Origin: Psychrobacter immobilis
GTDB taxonomy: Bacteria > Pseudomonadota > Gammaproteobacteria > Pseudomonadales > Moraxellaceae
Assembly: GCF_904846235.1 (NCBI RefSeq)
Contig: NZ_CAJGZN010000003.1
Span: 170,905-234,904 of the forward strand
Length of the DNA: 64,000 nt
Direction: 5' to 3'
The notes under the pieces were generated by a model. The model was not told where the DNA came from. It made no database searches and saw nothing but the letters and a program-made list of their open reading frames with translations. Numbering within the stretch: position 1 is the stretch's first letter; the number at the start of each line of letters is the position of its first letter. Position numbers and translations under genes: made by a program. Of the stretch, positions 11,028 through 20,334 are shown piece after piece.

Positions 11028-12533
11028 TTAAGCAAAGGCTTTTAAGCGAGCACGGCCATTGATCACCGCTTGCTTGACTTGGTTTGGTGCAGTGCCACCT
11101 AAATGGTCACGAGCTGCTAATGAGCCTTCTAGCGTTAGATAGTCGAAGACATCTTCACCGATAGCATCGCTAAATTGCTGTAGCTGTGCCAATGACAAAT
11201 CACTTAGATCAACACCCTCTTTGATGCCTAAAGCAACAGCGTTACCAACGACTTCGTGAGCGTCACGGAATGCCACACCTTGACGTACTAGGTAATCTGC
11301 CAAGTCAGTCGCAGTCGCATAGCCTTTCATCGTAGCGGCACGCATACTTTCTTTGTTTGGCGTGATATTTGGTAGCATATCAGCAAACGCTAATAGTGAA
11401 CCTGTCAACGTATCAACGCAATCAAACAAAGGCTCTTTGTCTTCTTGATTGTCTTTGTTGTAGGCGAGTGGCTGGCTTTTCATTAGGCTAAGCAAAGTCA
11501 TCAACTGACCAAAGACGCGTGCCGCTTTACCGCGTACCAACTCAGGTACGTCAGGATTTTTCTTTTGCGGCATGATCGATGAGCCCGTACAGAAGCGATC
11601 TGGTATCTGCACAAAATTAAATTGTGCTGACATCCAAAGAATAATCTCTTCGCTCATACGCGACATATGCATCATCAGGATAGATGCTGCTGAAGTAAAC
11701 TCAATCGCAAAATCACGGTCTGAAACAGCATCGAGCGAATTTTGGCAAATACCTTCAAAACCTAGCAATTCAGCAGTAATGGTACGATCGATTGGGAAAG
11801 TTGTACCAGCAAGCGCTGCACTACCAAGTGGCATCTGGTTGATACGGCGGCGTGCATCGACAAGACGCTCAGTATCGCGATACAACATCTCAAACCATGC
11901 CATCACGTGATGCCCAAAGCTAACAGGCTGTGCTGTTTGCAAATGAGTAAAGCCTGGCATGATAGTATCAGTATGTTGCTCAGCCAAATCAAGTAAACCA
12001 CTTTGTAAACGTACTAATAACTCAATAATATTATCAGTCTCTTCGCGTAACCATAGGCGAATGTCTGTGGCTACCTGATCGTTACGGCTACGACCAGTGT
12101 GTAGCTTTTTACCAACGGCACCTACAATGTCAGTCAAACGTGACTCTACATTCATGTGCACGTCTTCCAGAGCGATCGACCAGTTAAACTCTCCCGCTTC
12201 AATCTCGCGCAATACTTGCTGCAGGCCATCAATAATGGTGGCAACTTCATCAGCAGTTAAAATGTTACATTCTTTTAGCATCGTTGCATGAGCAATCGAG
12301 CCTTGAATATCGTGACGAGCAAAGCGTTGGTCAAAGCCTACAGAGGCAGTAAAGGCGGCAACGAAGCTATCTGTCGCTTCACTAAAGCGCCCGCCCCACA
12401 TTTGTTGGCCTTGGCTACTAGCAGGCGCAGTCTGCGTTGTGGTACTTGTTATCGGAGCATCTGTGCTAAAATCAGAGTCAGATGAACTTTTACTTGATTC
12501 AGGATTACTAGGTTTTGAAGAATTGGCGTTCAT
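11028..12533 (-). CDS. argH: Argininosuccinate lyase
   Basis: ArgH performs the last step of arginine synthesis, splitting argininosuccinate into arginine and fumarate in the cytosol. The fumarase/aspartase-superfamily signature [12 protein letters not shown] is present, as are [13 protein letters not shown] and the TGSS substrate loop. From the chosen ATG at 12533 the protein is 501 residues. The conserved core starts with [11 protein letters not shown], and the approximately 45 residues before it are a Ser/Thr/Asp-rich low-complexity extension not present in E. coli ArgH (457 residues). An in-frame start at 12578 would add 15 residues that look like untranslated leader. The gene is divergent from algZ, as in Pseudomonas. 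Confidence 0.96.
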   Translation of the reverse strand: MNANSSKPSNPESSKSSSDSDFSTDAPITSTTTQTAPASSQGQQMWGGRFSEATDSFVAAFTASVGFDQRFARHDIQGSIAHATMLKECNILTADEVATIIDGLQQVLREIEAGEFNWSIALEDVHMNVESRLTDIVGAVGKKLHTGRSRNDQVATDIRLWLREETDNIIELLVRLQSGLLDLAEQHTDTIMPGFTHLQTAQPVSFGHHVMAWFEMLYRDTERLVDARRRINQMPLGSAALAGTTFPIDRTITAELLGFEGICQNSLDAVSDRDFAIEFTSAASILMMHMSRMSEEIILWMSAQFNFVQIPDRFCTGSSIMPQKKNPDVPELVRGKAARVFGQLMTLLSLMKSQPLAYNKDNQEDKEPLFDCVDTLTGSLLAFADMLPNITPNKESMRAATMKGYATATDLADYLVRQGVAFRDAHEVVGNAVALGIKEGVDLSDLSLAQLQQFSDAIGEDVFDYLTLEGSLAARDHLGGTAPNQVKQAVINGRARLKAFA

Positions 12534-13666
12534 ATCGGTACAAGACAAGTCAAGAGAATAAGAACTCGAGTATAGCAAATGATGAGGTTGCCTTACTAGC
12601 TACACGCTTAGAGTTTTTTATTCCTAAACTCATGGAGATCATGAGGCCTTGGCAGTGGCTGACATATATCTTTTTTTGGTCCTTGTTCCTAACGGTAATG
12701 GAGCACCATAGCTTAGCCACTTGGTCAGATTTCATGATTCAGTTTGTACGTAGCTTCACTCAAAACACTCTGACGGTTATTCCCTCACTGTATTTAGTTG
12801 ACTATCTACGCCCTGCCTTCAAAACCGCCAGTATTCTTAGTGTAAGTATGCGGATTGTATTGTTACTAATGTTTGCTGCTGCAGCTTCGATGGCGTTAGT
12901 CACATTATCTATGATTAATTTCGGTTGGCTAACATATGATAGTCGCACGTTTGTATTAAATATTGTGCTCAATACAGTGTTGGCGGGCGGTTTTACCACT
13001 GTGTTTCTATTATATTTTTTGCGTAGCTACCGTGAGCTTAATGCGCTCAAGCTGTCCTTTGAATATAAACTGACTGCGCAAAATGATCTAATAAAAGCCC
13101 GTACGGCCCCGCACTTTTTCTTTAATACTATCAATACACTTGTATCTCTGATTGAATCGAACCCGCCTAAAGCCGCTGACTTATTACAGCACGTCTCTGC
13201 ATTGTTCCGTGCTAGTTTTAGTGGTACACGCGAGATTAGCTTTGAAGAAGAGGTTGATCTTTGTGAGCATTATTTGGCAATCGAATCTAGTCGTTTAGCA
13301 GACAAGCTCGAAGTCAATTGGACGTTACCTGAAGAAGATATCATGTATGACATGGTTATCACTGCACTAACGCTACAAAGCGTGCTAGAGAAAATACTGC
13401 TCAATGTGGTAGAGATGACGACAGAAACTATCTGCATTAATATCGAAGTCACGTGGGAACAACACCGAGTTAAAATTATGATTGATGTTGCGCTTCCCAA
13501 AAAGACATTAATTATCAATCATGATTTGCGCCAGCATATGAATTTCTATATTCAAGCTGATCGTTTGCGTGCCCATTTTGGTCAAAGTGCTGACATTCAA
13601 AGCTCGGTAGCCAGCACTCAAATTATCACCATCATCGACTATCCTCTACAAGACGTCGGTTTATAA
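12515..13666 (+). CDS. algZ: LytS/AlgZ-type sensor protein (partner of AlgR)
   Basis: This membrane sensor is the presumed partner of the LytTR regulator downstream. Four hydrophobic helices are visible, at about residues 45-65, 83-100, 110-133 and 143-170. They are followed by a short linker and the His_kinase (LytS-type) block [23 protein letters not shown], where the H in PHFFFN is the expected phospho-acceptor. The C-terminal part does not show recognisable N-box or DxGxG G-box motifs of the ATPase domain. The start is uncertain. The TTG at 12515 overlaps argH by 19 bases, while ATG at 12632 or 12641 would still keep all four helices. The argH/algZ arrangement supports the assignment. Confidence 0.8.
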   Translation: MKNWRSYRYKTSQENKNSSIANDEVALLATRLEFFIPKLMEIMRPWQWLTYIFFWSLFLTVMEHHSLATWSDFMIQFVRSFTQNTLTVIPSLYLVDYLRPAFKTASILSVSMRIVLLLMFAAAASMALVTLSMINFGWLTYDSRTFVLNIVLNTVLAGGFTTVFLLYFLRSYRELNALKLSFEYKLTAQNDLIKARTAPHFFFNTINTLVSLIESNPPKAADLLQHVSALFRASFSGTREISFEEEVDLCEHYLAIESSRLADKLEVNWTLPEEDIMYDMVITALTLQSVLEKILLNVVEMTTETICINIEVTWEQHRVKIMIDVALPKKTLIINHDLRQHMNFYIQADRLRAHFGQSADIQSSVASTQIITIIDYPLQDVGL

Positions 13667-13995
13667 CCTACTGTTCTTTATTAGCTTTCTCCATTCTTTT
13701 ACCTTTCAAAAGCCTATATGGCATACTTATTGCATCACTATGTATAGACGTCATAATTTATGCTTGATAAATAATGATTACGAATAAGTAATATCATAAC
13801 TACCGTGAAACACAATTACACCATATAAAATCTACCGATAGCAGGAGTATATTGTCCGCTATAAAAACTGGTGGTTTTTGTCAGAATTTTATTAAATAAT
13901 TTAGATTATATATTCTAAGTGATTGATAATGAGTGCTAATATAGCCGTAATATTATTGAAAAAAATATTAAGTATGTCCTTGGATGGGAGTTTGC
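13667..13995. other. algZ-algR intergenic region
   Basis: A gap of 329 AT-rich bases with no convincing gene. Its length suggests algR has its own promoter and is not strictly co-translated with algZ, but no clear -35/-10 pair could be fixed. Confidence 0.5.
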
Positions 13996-14733
13996 ATGCG
14001 TATCGTAGTTTGTGATGATGAGCCCCTAGCGCGTGAGCGCTTGGTGAGAATTGTACAGGAGTCAGGCCATGAAGTCGTTGCTCAGGCCACAACAGGTGCA
14101 GAAGCCATCGTCGCTGTAAAAACCCAGCAGCCAGATATTATATTATTAGATATCCGAATGCCTGAAATGGACGGCGTACGCTGTGCTCAAGAACTTGCCA
14201 AACTTGAGCATCCACCAGCGATTATATTTGTGACGGCATACGACCATTATGCGATCGCAGCATTAAAAGCCAATGCAATTGGCTATTTGCTGAAACCTGC
14301 AAACAAAGATGAGCTACTAGAGGCATTAAACAAAGCAAAGAACCTAAATGCCGCTCAACTAAACGAAATTCGCAAGCTTGAAGACCCGACAGCACGTCCG
14401 ATACGTGAACATATCGCTGCTCGTACGCATCGCGGTGTTGAGCTAATTAAGTTGAAGGATATCTACTATTTTGCAGCAGATCAAAAATACGTCAAAGTGC
14501 GTCACAAAGATGGCATGGTATTGATTGATGAAACGCTAAAAGAGTTAGAGCAAGAGTTCGATGATCGTCTGTTCCGAGTACATCGCAATGCCATCATCAA
14601 CCTTAGTTATTTGGACTTTCTAGAAACTTTGGATGCAGGCCAGTATCAGATACGTTTTAAAGGTATTGATGAGACGCTAGCGGTCAGTCGTCGTCACTTA
14701 CCTGCCTTACGTGATAAAATCCAAAGCATGTGA
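13996..14733 (+). CDS. algR: LytTR-type response regulator AlgR
   Basis: AlgR is a DNA-binding response regulator that in pseudomonads controls alginate, type IV pili and virulence genes. The N-terminal receiver starts MRIVVCDDEPLARERL, and the phospho-acceptor Asp lies in IILLDIRMPEMDG. The conserved Thr is in FVTAYDHYA, and Lys in YLLKPA. A LytTR DNA-binding domain covers about residues 145-245 (ELIKLKDIYYFAADQKYVKV, then FRVHRNAIINL). I start at 13996, where GGGAG sits five bases upstream, rather than at the ATG at 13984. A terminator follows, so algR is likely the end of the algZ-algR unit. Confidence 0.93.
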   Translation: MRIVVCDDEPLARERLVRIVQESGHEVVAQATTGAEAIVAVKTQQPDIILLDIRMPEMDGVRCAQELAKLEHPPAIIFVTAYDHYAIAALKANAIGYLLKPANKDELLEALNKAKNLNAAQLNEIRKLEDPTARPIREHIAARTHRGVELIKLKDIYYFAADQKYVKVRHKDGMVLIDETLKELEQEFDDRLFRVHRNAIINLSYLDFLETLDAGQYQIRFKGIDETLAVSRRHLPALRDKIQSM

Positions 14734-14773
14734 TAGGCTGTCCTGATAGCGACCAATCATTCCATATCATCAA

Positions 14774-14807
14774 ACCCTTATTTATGCTTAAATAGGGGTA
14801 TTTTTTT
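14774..14807 (+). terminator. Terminator after algR
   Basis: ACCCTTATTT pairs with AAATAGGGGT (one G-U pair) over a 6-base loop and is followed by a run of Ts at 14801-14807. Confidence 0.72.
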
Positions 14808-14961
14808 GCGTCAGCATCTCCTATTAATCATTTGAGTCGCCTATGCTTTGGCAAACTTGCCCTATCGAGTAATATCGATATTATTCAGTATAAAGATGAA
14901 CAGTACTGACATAGGGACTATAGCCACTACAGTATTAGTATCGAACTTATTGAGGCCCTTT

Positions 14962-15996
14962 ATGAGCAATCCGCAGCAACCTGTTTTGACTACTCTAAAT
15001 ATCGCTACACGCCAAAGTCCTTTAGCCTTATGGCAGGCTGAGCATATTCGCGATCGTTTATTGGCGTTGTATCCCAATCTGACGATTAATTTACTAAAAA
15101 TTATCACTAAGGGTGACAAGATTTTGGATACACCTTTGGCCAAAATCGGTGGTAAAGGGTTGTTTGTAAAAGAGCTTGAACAAGCGCTGTATGACAAGCA
15201 AGCAGATATTGCAGTGCACTCGCTAAAAGATGTACCGATGCAGCTTCCCGAAGGCCTCACATTAGGCGTCTACTGTAAACGCGCCTCACCAACAGATGCC
15301 TTTGTCTCTAATACTTATAATAGTATTGATGAGCTACCACAAGGTGCAGTCGTTGGGACATCAAGTTTACGTCGTCAATGCCAGATCAAAGCCTATCGTC
15401 CTGACCTGCAAATCAAAACGTTGCGCGGCAATGTTGGCACTCGTTTGGGCAAGCTAGATGCTGGTGAATACGATGCCATTATTCTGGCAACGAGCGGCTT
15501 ACAACGTATTGAGCTGGACGAGAGAATACGCGGTGAGCTTGATATCGCAGCTTGCTTACCTGCCGTTGGACAAGGCGCTTTGGCGATTGAGTGCCGTGAA
15601 GGTGATGATGAAGTGCTCAAGCTGTTAGCACCACTCAATGATGATAAAGCCCGTATTCGACTTATCGCTGAGCGTGCTCTGAACCGTCATCTAGAGGGCG
15701 GTTGCCAAGTACCGATCGCCGCTTATGCAGTTTTGCAGACAGCTGAAGAAACCAGTGTTAATAATGATAACAATGGTGATAATGGCAATAACGATAGTGG
15801 GAATGTGCTGTGGCTACGCGGTCGAGTGGGTCAAGCCGATGGTAGCGAATTGTTGAAGGCAGACAAACGAGCTACGTTGGTTGGGACACAAGCTGAGCAA
15901 GAAGCCCAAGCCAATCAATTGGGTATCGATGTTGCAGAAATGCTACTTGCCGATGGCGCAGGAGCTATTTTGTCAGCGATCTATCAGCCTGAATAG
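14962..15996 (+). CDS. hemC: Hydroxymethylbilane synthase (porphobilinogen deaminase)
   Basis: HemC joins four porphobilinogen units into hydroxymethylbilane in heme and siroheme synthesis. Visible hallmarks are [35 protein letters not shown] and GTSSLRRQ, and the dipyrromethane-binding cysteine lies in [12 protein letters not shown]. The ATG at 14962 has GAGG six bases upstream and gives 344 residues. The longer frame from 14848 lacks a ribosome binding site. Compared with usual HemC (about 310 residues) there is an Asn/Asp/Gly-rich insertion of about 20 residues in the C-terminal domain, after the cofactor cysteine. It heads hemC-hemD-hemX. Confidence 0.96.
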   Translation: MSNPQQPVLTTLNIATRQSPLALWQAEHIRDRLLALYPNLTINLLKIITKGDKILDTPLAKIGGKGLFVKELEQALYDKQADIAVHSLKDVPMQLPEGLTLGVYCKRASPTDAFVSNTYNSIDELPQGAVVGTSSLRRQCQIKAYRPDLQIKTLRGNVGTRLGKLDAGEYDAIILATSGLQRIELDERIRGELDIAACLPAVGQGALAIECREGDDEVLKLLAPLNDDKARIRLIAERALNRHLEGGCQVPIAAYAVLQTAEETSVNNDNNGDNGNNDSGNVLWLRGRVGQADGSELLKADKRATLVGTQAEQEAQANQLGIDVAEMLLADGAGAILSAIYQPE

Positions 15997-16106
15997 TAAA
16001 AGTACAGTCGCTATAGGCTTGATTAATCGCAAGATAGGCTGATCTAAGCATCAGCCATTTTTGTATACTTAAGCCTTTTTCATTCTTTTTTTGTCATGGT
16101 ATATCG

Positions 16107-17096
16107 ATGTCATCAATGCCGACTCAGTCTACATACACAACTTCTCATAAGAATTGTTCTAATGAGAAGTCAAAAGTCGTGCCGCAAATTGTCATCAATA
16201 CTCGCCCAGTAGAGCGAGCAGCACCGTTGACGCAGCATTTACAAGCGGCAGGATTGACAGTGATTGATATACCGATGTTGACGCTACGACCACGTCCAAC
16301 AACTGATATAGATATTGCATTAATGCATCAGTGGATGGCGGGGGCGTACAAAGCACTTGTTGTCGTTAGCCCAACTGCAGCGGCTTCAGGGCTAGTCGCT
16401 TGGCAATCACTTGAACATGAAAAGCGTAAATACAAAGCGAAAGACGGTAATGACAACTATGCGCAGAGATTGTCAAAAGGTTTGTCATTACCTAGCCCTC
16501 TGGTTGCAGTTGGTGAAGCAACGGCAGCAGAGTTCAGTCAGGTGCGTATAGATACAACAGACTATCAAATACTTCAGCCTGAGACGGCCAATAACGAAGG
16601 CATGCTAGCAATGACTGAAATTGATAGCTTACAAGCAGGCGATAAATTGCTGATATGGCGCGGGCTTGGCGGACGACGATTATTGGTTGATACATTGCAG
16701 GCGCGCGGTGTACATATCGATAGTATTGCGTGGTACGAGCGTACGATGCCTATCGAGGCAATGGCTCAGTATCAGCAATGGCAACAAGATTTTCTTACTC
16801 ATAGTACTACGTCATCACAGCAGCCAAAGCCAATTGTCGTCATCAGCAGTGCGGCAGCTTTTGAGCATTGGTCAAATATCGTCAATGATGGCCAATCAAA
16901 GATGTTAAAAATAGAGCAAAATACGGATGCAGTGGCTGATATAGCAGAGCGGCCTTCGCTTACGCTAAAAGACTTTTCTTACGTTGTGTTGGGTGAGCGT
17001 CTTGCCAATATGGTTGCCGCACAGCAGTTGAGTTACTGGCGAGTAGAGGATTTGTCGCCAGATACGATTCTCTCAGCCATTCATTCTAAAATATAA
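16107..17096 (+). CDS. hemD: Uroporphyrinogen-III synthase
   Basis: HemD closes hydroxymethylbilane to uroporphyrinogen III with inversion of ring D. The sequence is poorly conserved across the family, but the N-terminal VINTRPVERAAPLTQHLQAAG, the WMAGAYKALVVVSPTAAASG block, the VAVGEATAAEF segment and the DKLLIWRGLGGRRLLVDTLQARG stretch are typical of the two-lobed HemD fold. At 329 residues it is somewhat long, with low-complexity inserts near residues 110-125 and 255-285. Position directly after hemC and before a hemX-like gene supports the call. Confidence 0.9.
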   Translation: MSSMPTQSTYTTSHKNCSNEKSKVVPQIVINTRPVERAAPLTQHLQAAGLTVIDIPMLTLRPRPTTDIDIALMHQWMAGAYKALVVVSPTAAASGLVAWQSLEHEKRKYKAKDGNDNYAQRLSKGLSLPSPLVAVGEATAAEFSQVRIDTTDYQILQPETANNEGMLAMTEIDSLQAGDKLLIWRGLGGRRLLVDTLQARGVHIDSIAWYERTMPIEAMAQYQQWQQDFLTHSTTSSQQPKPIVVISSAAAFEHWSNIVNDGQSKMLKIEQNTDAVADIAERPSLTLKDFSYVVLGERLANMVAAQQLSYWRVEDLSPDTILSAIHSKI

Positions 17097-17156
17097 TACT
17101 TTAAACTTCTCATTTGCTTTAAACATGTTTATCTATACCAATAACGGTACTGCCTT

Positions 17157-18191
17157 ATGTCAATGAATTCTGAGTCCTTATCTAAGGATCTTTCTACTGT
17201 TCAGCAGCGCCGGCAAGCAAATATTTTGCTGCTACGGATGCAATGGCTGGTTATCTTATTACTGATCGCTGCATTATTGTGGCTATATATTAGTCAGCAG
17301 CGCTTTCAGCATAGTGTCAACGATCGTTTGCAGAGCAATGAGCAAGTAATCAGTCGACTAAACGAAATGGACGATCGTCTATTTGCTATGAGTCAGCAGA
17401 CGCTGCCAGAACCTAGAGTTAAAGCCAGTAGCCAAGCTCAGAATCAGTTGGACCTATTGCGTATCCAAATCAAAGCTGCTGATAGACTGTTGGCGGATAG
17501 CAATGACAGTGCCGCGATTGAGTTATTGCGAGGTCTACATTGGCAATTATCGCAAAGCAGTAATGAGATTGCGCCTGCGCTAACTATCGTTATCAAGCAA
17601 AGTTTGCTCAAAGATATTGAGCGTCTGCAGGCACAAAGCTCGCAGCCAAGCCCGTGGCAAATACAAAATCTTGCGATTCAAAATATTCAGGAGTTTTTGC
17701 ACAGTCATGAGCGTCTTGGCAGTTATGAAGGTACGGATTTACAGCGTCGAGAGCTGGTGGATGCAGCTATTGAAAATAAACAGCAGCCTAAAGTAACCAA
17801 TGCTACTGATACCTCAGCGACTAATGACGCAAATCTAACGCGTCGTCAGCTCACTATCCATGAAGTCATCATGACGTTGAATTTAGCAAGCCAAGCCAGC
17901 AATATGCGTAAGCAAGATCAACTTGTCAGCTATTTGACGCAGGCACGCAAACAGTTAAAAACGTTGGTACCTAAAGCTTCAAATAGCGACAATAAAAAGT
18001 CAGCACAAGCTGGTGCGATTGGCATTGTACAAGCAGATAAAAAACCAATCGATGGTCAAAGTAATCTTGAGACAATGAAAGCACCGAGTGACATACCAGA
18101 AGTAATTGTATGGCTAAATCAGTTGATTGCTCATGCACCAAAACCAACGCCATTATTGACGACAGAAATTTTAGACAAGCCGCAACGCTAA
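17157..18191 (+). CDS. HemX-like single-pass membrane protein
   Basis: This 344-residue protein has one hydrophobic helix near residues 30-46, a short cytosolic N terminus and a long Gln/Ser/Leu-rich helical periplasmic part, probably coiled-coil. This layout and its place right after hemD match the HemX/YP family often annotated as uroporphyrinogen-III C-methyltransferase-like. The actual methyltransferase domain is absent, so that enzymatic name should not be used. Its role, perhaps organising the heme enzymes at the membrane, is unproven. A gap of 60 bases separates it from hemD and 52 from the thioesterase gene. Confidence 0.75.
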   Translation: MSMNSESLSKDLSTVQQRRQANILLLRMQWLVILLLIAALLWLYISQQRFQHSVNDRLQSNEQVISRLNEMDDRLFAMSQQTLPEPRVKASSQAQNQLDLLRIQIKAADRLLADSNDSAAIELLRGLHWQLSQSSNEIAPALTIVIKQSLLKDIERLQAQSSQPSPWQIQNLAIQNIQEFLHSHERLGSYEGTDLQRRELVDAAIENKQQPKVTNATDTSATNDANLTRRQLTIHEVIMTLNLASQASNMRKQDQLVSYLTQARKQLKTLVPKASNSDNKKSAQAGAIGIVQADKKPIDGQSNLETMKAPSDIPEVIVWLNQLIAHAPKPTPLLTTEILDKPQR

Positions 18192-18243
18192 CGAGAGTTA
18201 GTCATAATAGTTAATATAGAAAATATAAAACGTAAGGTAAGCA

Positions 18244-18735
18244 ATGACCCATCCTAATGAAAAGTCAGCATCTATGTTTGGTGTAGCAAACGATCATCGC
18301 CCTGAACTATTGGCTCATTACCCTGTTATTCATCATCAGCCGATACAGTGGGGAGAGATGGATGCCTTCAATCACCTGAACAATGTGGTTTACTATCGTT
18401 ACGCTGAGTCAGCACGCATTAGTTATTTGCATGCGCTAGGTATGTTTGATGGCAGTATGGTCACCGTTTTAGCCCAGTCTAGCTGCCAGTATTTACGTCC
18501 AGTCACCTATCCTGATACATTATTATTAGGGGTTCGTTGTAAGCGTTTAGGCAATACGAGTATGGCGATGGAATATAGTTACTATAGTACCGCGCAAGAG
18601 AAAATTGTAGCTACGGCAGAGGCTGTGGTAGTACGTCTGGATAGGGATGGAAAAGGTAAGTTGCCATGGACAGCAGCAGAGCGTCAACAGCTGCTAGCAC
18701 TGGAAGCCAAGTTTGGTCATACGCCTGAGCTTTAG
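18244..18735 (+). CDS. Hotdog-fold acyl-CoA thioesterase (4-hydroxybenzoyl-CoA type)
   Basis: This 163-residue cytosolic protein has the hotdog thioesterase pattern: QPIQWGEMDAFNHLNNVVYYRYAESARISYL, where the Asp of EMDAFNH is the expected catalytic residue of the 4HBT/YbgC type. YLRPVTYPDTLLLGVRCKRLGN follows. Family members hydrolyse short or aromatic acyl-CoAs. The substrate cannot be told. An AAGG ribosome site sits eight bases before the ATG. It is probably the last gene of the hem-linked transcript and is followed by a strong terminator shared with ribB. Confidence 0.85.
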   Translation: MTHPNEKSASMFGVANDHRPELLAHYPVIHHQPIQWGEMDAFNHLNNVVYYRYAESARISYLHALGMFDGSMVTVLAQSSCQYLRPVTYPDTLLLGVRCKRLGNTSMAMEYSYYSTAQEKIVATAEAVVVRLDRDGKGKLPWTAAERQQLLALEAKFGHTPEL

Positions 18736-18801
18736 GGCATGTTCTATATGAACCGATTGTTCATTTCTTCAAAAAAACTATCCCAAATTAGAATCTAAAA
18801 A

Positions 18802-18842
18802 CAAAAAAGGCACACTAACATAATGTTAGCGTGCCTTTTTTA
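18802..18842. terminator. Bidirectional terminator between thioesterase and ribB
   Basis: AAAAAAGGCAC-CTAACA pairs with TGTTAG-GTGCCTTTTTT across a 3-base loop with one mismatch in the stem. A- and T-runs flank both sides, so both convergent genes can use it. Confidence 0.88.
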
Positions 18843-18876
18843 TCACTCATTCTGCAACCAGTTTCTTAAACAGTTT

Positions 18877-19989
18877 TTAGTCTTGGTGCGGTGCATGAAC
18901 GAAATCAACCACGTTTAGATCAAAACCTGATAATGCAAAAAACTTCATTGGTGATGATAATAAGCGCATATCACGGACACCTAAATGACGTAATATCTGT
19001 GCACCAACACCGATACTACGATATGGCTGTTGCGTGATGGTTGATTGCGACTCGTTGTCTGCGGCTTTGTCCAGCGCATCTCCCAAATCAACTGGCTGAT
19101 TGCTACCAATCCATACCAGCACACCGCGATCTGAAGCACTGATTTCTTCTAGTGCTGACTGTACGCTCCAGCCACTACGGCCAGTCATATCATTTTTAGC
19201 TGCAAACAAATCGCGTAATGGGTGGAAACCGTGTACACGTACAGTGCTGACGCCTTCGCTGACATCACCTTTTACCAAGGCTAAATGTGTTTCTTCAGCG
19301 CCAAACTCACGGAAGCGATGTAGCGTAAAAGTACCGTGTTCAGTTTCAAACGGATGTGACTCAATCTCTTCTACCGTTTGCTCATTCGCGATACGATAAT
19401 TGATAAGGTCAGCAATCGTGCCTATCTTGATGTCATGCTCTTTTGCAAATATTTCAAGGTCGTCACGGCGCGCCATCGTACCATCTGCATTGATAATCTC
19501 TACAATCACCGCTGCAGGCTCTAGACCTGCTAAACGTGCTAAATCACAACCCGCTTCTGTATGGCCTGCACGGTGAAGAACACCACCGTTTTGGGCCATA
19601 ATTGGAAAAATATGTCCAGGCTGAACGATGTCTTCAGGCTTTGCTGATGAAGATACCGCTGCCTGAATAGTACGTGCACGATCACCAGCAGAAATACCCG
19701 TAGTGACGCCTTCAGCCGCTTCAATTGAAACAGTAAAGTTGGTGCTAAACTTTGCCTCGTTACGATCTGACATTAGTGGCAGTGCCAATTGCTGGCAACG
19801 TGCTTGTGATAAGGTCAAACAAACAAGACCACGCGCGTGAGTAATCATAAAGTTAATATCTTCAGGGCGCACATGCGTCGCTGCCATGATGATATCACCT
19901 TCATTTTCGCGGTCTTCATCATCCATCAAGATGACCATTTTTCCAGCACGAATGTCTTCGATAATCTCAGGGATTGCATTTAAACTCAT
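18877..19989 (-). CDS. ribB: 3,4-dihydroxy-2-butanone 4-phosphate synthase with degenerate GTP cyclohydrolase II domain
   Basis: The N-terminal half (about residues 1-205) is the RibB enzyme, which turns ribulose 5-phosphate into the four-carbon unit of riboflavin: MDDEDRENEGDIIMAA, THARGLVCL, the DRARTIQ block and HTEAGCDLARLAG are all intact. The C-terminal half (about 210-370) aligns to GTP cyclohydrolase II, but the zinc-ligand cysteines and the GD motif are missing. Where active RibA has a Cys-containing loop this protein reads VRVHGFHPLRDLFAAKND. It is therefore best called RibB with an inactive RibA-like domain, as known from some Pseudomonadales. Start ATG at 19989; a TTG at 20001 is less likely. 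A separate ribA should exist elsewhere. Confidence 0.93.
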   Translation of the reverse strand: MSLNAIPEIIEDIRAGKMVILMDDEDRENEGDIIMAATHVRPEDINFMITHARGLVCLTLSQARCQQLALPLMSDRNEAKFSTNFTVSIEAAEGVTTGISAGDRARTIQAAVSSSAKPEDIVQPGHIFPIMAQNGGVLHRAGHTEAGCDLARLAGLEPAAVIVEIINADGTMARRDDLEIFAKEHDIKIGTIADLINYRIANEQTVEEIESHPFETEHGTFTLHRFREFGAEETHLALVKGDVSEGVSTVRVHGFHPLRDLFAAKNDMTGRSGWSVQSALEEISASDRGVLVWIGSNQPVDLGDALDKAADNESQSTITQQPYRSIGVGAQILRHLGVRDMRLLSSPMKFFALSGFDLNVVDFVHAPHQD

Positions 19990-20334
19990 AGTAAATCTCA
20001 ATATTTTATTATTTATAAATAGATGTCATTTGGAATATAGGGCTCTATCTGCTTATTGTAGCAGTAGATAATACAAAGCGCTGTTACGGTCAAGCAAAGC
20101 GCTACTACGGTCAAGTAAATCGCGCTATAAGCACTATCATTTGATATAAAAGTGACTCGCTTAATTGCCTGTATATATCATTATGAGGTTATTTTAACGC
20201 TTTTCAGCGTCACGTGCTGCGCCATCTTCCCACTATATCGTTCAGTATGTCAAAAATAGTCATAAATATTATCAATGAACATCAAAACTGACTCATAAAA
20301 CTGTGCGTTATATTTTTATTGATCTATATCGTAG
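19990..20334. other. ribB-rarA intergenic region with a 21-bp direct repeat
   Basis: A 345-base gap between two minus-strand genes. No FMN riboswitch motif was recognised upstream of ribB. A tandem 21-bp direct repeat lies at 20075-20116. No gene is supported. Confidence 0.55.
20075..20116. repeat. Two tandem 21-bp direct repeats upstream of ribB
   Basis: The unit AAAGCGCTGTTACGGTCAAG plus one base is repeated as AAAGCGCTACTACGGTCAAG plus one base, directly adjacent, with two internal differences. A third, decayed partial copy may follow (AAATCGCGCTATAAGC). The 21-base period equals two helical turns, which would suit a regulator binding side by side. No function is shown. Confidence 0.6.

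Noticed and set aside
17157..18191. Annotation as active uroporphyrinogen-III C-methyltransferase
   Set aside because: The protein has only a membrane helix and a helical, Gln/Ser-rich region; the methyltransferase domain with its SAM-binding motifs is missing.
19990..20334. FMN riboswitch upstream of ribB
   Set aside because: None of the conserved RFN-element blocks could be found on the minus strand.
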